Shown: in pieces, positions 61,315 to 64,000 of the stretch
Position numbering within the stretch: position 1 is the stretch's first letter
Layout: every line of letters begins with the position of its first letter
Assembly: GCF_016820655.1 (NCBI RefSeq)
Contig: NZ_WSFT01000036.1
Location: 124,001 to 188,000 of the forward strand
Direction: 5' to 3'
Origin: Anaeromonas frigoriresistens
Lineage (GTDB): Bacteria; Bacillota; Clostridia; Tissierellales; SIT17
Length of the DNA stretch: 64,000 nucleotides
The notes under the pieces: generated by a model
Seen by the model: only the letters and a program-made list of their open reading frames with translations
The model's database searches: none
Told to the model about the DNA's origin: nothing
Made by a program: the position numbers and the translations under genes

Positions 61315-62163
61315 ATGGAATTTTGGTATACAGAAGATCACACTGATGAGGTAAAATTTTCAATAAAAGTTGATAAGCATATATACTCAGAAAACAGCGA
61401 TTTTCAAAGATTAGATATTTTTGAAAGTAAAGAGTTTGGTAGATTTTTAACCCTAGATGGTCTTATGATGGTAAATGAGAAAGATGAATTTATTTATCAT
61501 GATATGATTTCTCATGTTTCCATGGCAGTAAATACTAATATAAAGAAGGTTTTAGTTATAGGTGGAGGAGATGGAGGAACAGTAAGGGAGTTAACAAGGT
61601 ATAAAACCATTGAAAAAATAGATATGGTAGAGATTGATGAATTAGTAGTTAGAGCCTCTCAAAAATATCTTCATTATACAGCATGTAAATTAGAGGATGA
61701 GAGAGTAAATCTATACTTTGAAGACGGAATAGAATTTGTTAAAGGGAAAGAATCTGAGTATGATTTAATTATAGTTGACTCTACAGACCCTATTGGTCCT
61801 GGAGAAGGTCTATTTACTACAGAGTTCTATACTAATTGCTATAAGGCATTATCAGAAGAGGGGATCCTTATAAATCAGAATGAAAGTGCATACTATGAAA
61901 CTAATGCAAGAGAAGCTAAAAGAGCTCATAATAAAATTAAAAATATATTTCCTATAGCTATGGCTTACCAATATCATATACCAACTTACCCAGCAGGTCA
62001 CTGGTTGTTTGGATTTGCCTCTAAAGCGTTACATCCAATTGATGACTTAAAGGCAGAGGATTGGAATAGTCTAGGACTTAAAACTAAATATTATAATACT
62101 GAACTTCATAAGGGGGCTTTTGGGTTACCGAACTATATCAAGGAGTTGTTAGAAAGTGAATAA
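61315..62163 (+). CDS. speE: Spermidine synthase
   Basis: 282 residues. DGLMMVNEKDEFIYHDMISH, GGGDGGTVRELTRY and VDSTDPIGPGEGLFT are SpeE signatures, with the catalytic Asp in the last. Transfers aminopropyl from decarboxylated SAM to putrescine. GGAGG precedes the ATG. Its end overlaps the start of speB by eight bases. Confidence 0.96.
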   Translation: MEFWYTEDHTDEVKFSIKVDKHIYSENSDFQRLDIFESKEFGRFLTLDGLMMVNEKDEFIYHDMISHVSMAVNTNIKKVLVIGGGDGGTVRELTRYKTIEKIDMVEIDELVVRASQKYLHYTACKLEDERVNLYFEDGIEFVKGKESEYDLIIVDSTDPIGPGEGLFTTEFYTNCYKALSEEGILINQNESAYYETNAREAKRAHNKIKNIFPIAMAYQYHIPTYPAGHWLFGFASKALHPIDDLKAEDWNSLGLKTKYYNTELHKGAFGLPNYIKELLESE

Positions 62164-63001
62164 AAATATAAGTACTTTTATTGGCTTTGATTCAGAATAT
62201 GAAGAGGCAGATATAGTAGTATTTGGAAGTCCATTTGATGGAACAACTTCTTTTAGGCCGGGAACTAGATTTGCTCCAGAGGCAATGAGGAGAGATTCTT
62301 ACGGGTTAGAAACATATTCTCCTTACCAAGATAAGGATTTGGAGGATTATAAGATATATGATGGTGGAGATTTAGATTTTCCTTTTGGAAATCCTATAAA
62401 AACATTAAATATTATTGAAGAATATACTAAAAAAGTAGTTAATGAAAATAAAATACCCCTAATGATTGGTGGGGAACATTTAGTGTCCTTACCTGCTATA
62501 AAGGCAGTTTATAATAAATATAGTGATCTATGTATTATACATTTTGATGCCCATGCAGATTTAAGGGAAGATTATTTAGGAGAGAAACTGTCTCATGCTA
62601 CAGTTATGAGAAGAGTGTGGGATTTTGTAGGAGATAATAAAATTTTTCAATTCGGAATAAGGTCTGGAGAAAAAGAAGAATTTAACTGGTCTAAAGATCA
62701 TACTACCTTAAATAAATTTAACCTAGAAGGATTAGATCAAGTTCTAGAAGTTATAGGAGATAAGCCTGTATATATAACAATAGATTTAGATATATTAGAT
62801 CCATCAATTTTTCCTGGAACTGGAACAATTGAACCGGGAGGAGTATCCTTTAATGAACTTTTAAGAGGGATAACAAAGTTAAGTAAATTAAATATTGTTG
62901 GAGCTGATATAGTAGAACTTTCACCCCATTATGATAACAGTGGTACATCTACAGCTGTAGCATGTAAAGTTCTTAGAGAGTTGGCTTTAGTTATAAAATA
63001 G
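62156..63001 (+). CDS. speB: Agmatinase
   Basis: 281 residues of the ureohydrolase family. Metal ligands in GGEHLVSLP, HFDAHADLRED and TIDLDILDPS, the expected binuclear Mn set. It converts agmatine to putrescine plus urea, so SpeA-SpeB-SpeD-SpeE form a complete arginine-to-spermidine pathway in one operon. GTG start inside the end of speE, with AAGGAG upstream. Confidence 0.94.
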   Translation: MNKNISTFIGFDSEYEEADIVVFGSPFDGTTSFRPGTRFAPEAMRRDSYGLETYSPYQDKDLEDYKIYDGGDLDFPFGNPIKTLNIIEEYTKKVVNENKIPLMIGGEHLVSLPAIKAVYNKYSDLCIIHFDAHADLREDYLGEKLSHATVMRRVWDFVGDNKIFQFGIRSGEKEEFNWSKDHTTLNKFNLEGLDQVLEVIGDKPVYITIDLDILDPSIFPGTGTIEPGGVSFNELLRGITKLSKLNIVGADIVELSPHYDNSGTSTAVACKVLRELALVIK

Positions 63002-63025
63002 AACAGAATATTCTGTTCTATTTTT
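62996..63025 (+). terminator. Terminator of spe operon
   Basis: AAATAGAACAG-AATATT-CTGTTCTATTT, then TT. Confidence 0.88.
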
Positions 63026-63126
63026 CATACTATATATTATTAATCATGACTTATATTCGACTTATTATGAACTATATTATATAATATATATGTATAATTC
63101 GATTTTATTTCATTGGAGGGGTATAG

Positions 63127-64000
63127 ATGATTTATGATGTAATTATTGTAGGGGCGGGTCCTTCTGGGATATTTACTGCACTAGAATTAATAAGAAAAGG
63201 TTATGATAAAAAAATATTATTAATTGAAAAGGGAACTAGAATTGAAAAGAGGAATTGTCCTAAAGATCAGATTTTAGAATGTGTTTCTTGTAAACCTTAC
63301 TGCCATATAACTACGGGATTTTCAGGAGCTGGAGCATTCTCTGATGGAAAACTATCTTTAAGTTATGAAGTTGGAGGAGACTTACCAAACCTTATTGGCA
63401 ATAGAGTAGCCCAAGAAATGATAAACTATACCGACGATATATATTTAGAATTTGGTGCAGATTCCAAGGTTGAAGGATTAGAAAACAATGAAGCCATTAA
63501 AGAGATAAGAAGAAAATCTATTGAAGCAGGATTGAAATTAGTGGACTGTCCTATTAGACATCTTGGTACAGAAAAAGCTCAAGAAATATACTATAAAATA
63601 CAAGAATATTTAATAAAAAATGGTGTAGAAATAAGATTTAACACACTTGTAGAAGATTTAATAATAGAAAATAATACTATTAAAGGAATAATGACAATAG
63701 ACTCTACTAGAAAAAAAGAAAGAGAAGAAATATTATCTAATAAAGTAATAATATCTACTGGTAGAAAAGGGGCAGATTGGTTAAAACGTATGTGTATAAA
63801 CCACGAAATTAATCATAGTTCTGGTACTGTAGATATTGGAGTAAGAGTAGAAGTAAGAAATGAAGTGATGGAAAAAGTTAATAATGTATTATATGAATCA
63901 AAATTGATAGGTTATCCTGCGCCTTTTAGAAATAAGGTAAGAACCTTCTGCCAAAATCCAGGTGGATTTGTAAGTCAAGAAAATTATGATGATGATTTAG
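63127..64000 (+). CDS. FAD-dependent dehydrogenase, COG2509 type (3' end outside window)
   Basis: At least 291 residues, truncated by the window edge. FAD loop VGAGPSGIFTALELIRKG, a Cys-rich segment CPKDQILECVSCKPYC, and GFSGAGAFSDGKLSLSYEVGGDL, all typical of the COG2509 family of uncharacterised FAD dehydrogenases. The later STGRKGADWLKRM segment closes the FAD fold. GGAGGGG precedes ATG 63127. No function beyond flavoprotein can be assigned. Confidence 0.85.
   Translation, partial: MIYDVIIVGAGPSGIFTALELIRKGYDKKILLIEKGTRIEKRNCPKDQILECVSCKPYCHITTGFSGAGAFSDGKLSLSYEVGGDLPNLIGNRVAQEMINYTDDIYLEFGADSKVEGLENNEAIKEIRRKSIEAGLKLVDCPIRHLGTEKAQEIYYKIQEYLIKNGVEIRFNTLVEDLIIENNTIKGIMTIDSTRKKEREEILSNKVIISTGRKGADWLKRMCINHEINHSSGTVDIGVRVEVRNEVMEKVNNVLYESKLIGYPAPFRNKVRTFCQNPGGFVSQENYDDDL

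Overview
The window is AT-rich DNA with short intergenic gaps, strong Shine-Dalgarno sites (GGAGG-type), many T-tailed hairpin terminators and GTG/TTG starts. Gene content (FabV enoyl reductase, MetP/MetS-type NSS transporter, sigma-54 activators, T-box, GlpP, TRX-type arsenate reductase, a probable UGA-encoded selenoprotein) points to an anaerobic low-GC Firmicute of the Clostridia/Tissierellia. The genus cannot be fixed from the sequence. No tRNA, rRNA, insertion sequence, phage module or CRISPR array was seen. Most of the region reads as a chromosomal backbone of small operons.

Layout. 1-13 kb: a 5'-truncated fabV, two sodium-coupled NSS transporters (the second with a 36-residue MetS-like small subunit too short for routine ORF calling), two radical SAM proteins, an FAD NADH oxidase, hemerythrin, a Gfo/Idh oxidoreductase and a cluster of tiny membrane proteins, one carrying an in-frame stop. 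13-21.6 kb: YhdH-type reductase divergent from a MarR/MBL-hydrolase pair, an M3 peptidase, and a TetR-controlled ABC exporter. 21.6-25.3 kb: a sigma-54 activator with a Cys-rich sensor, three operator palindromes, a -24/-12 promoter, cysteine desulfidase and RidA. 25-35.7 kb: mixed housekeeping and unknown genes (patatin, UbiA/MenA prenyltransferase, LysE, CPA2 antiporter, GGDEF protein, sirtuin, C39-like peptidase).

35.7-47.4 kb holds glycerol and arsenic functions: glpP antiterminator, a divergent cis-prenyltransferase, arsR - selenoprotein - acr3 - arsC, a highly structured non-coding RNA, glpF-glpK behind a -24/-12 promoter, and a three-gene glycerol-3-phosphate-dehydrogenase-like operon ending in a sensorless sigma-54 activator. 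47.5-54.4 kb is an Entner-Doudoroff-type sugar-acid module: IclR/KdgR regulator, KDPG aldolase, KDG kinase, GntR regulator, IlvD/Edd dehydratase and GntP permease, with visible operators. 54.6-55.4 kb is a gene graveyard (Fur joined to DUF134). 55.4-58 kb is a histidine-type T-box followed by a polar amino-acid ABC importer. 59-63 kb is a complete arginine-to-spermidine operon (speA-speD-speE-speB). The window ends inside an FAD dehydrogenase gene.

The most notable item is the unannotated 97-residue selenoprotein candidate inside the arsenic operon (UGA at 37616-37618). Next are the paired sigma-54 regulons (cysteine desulfidase; glpFK), the structured RNA at about 39.43-39.61 kb, and the histidine T-box, whose specifier codon and discriminator-pairing base agree independently.
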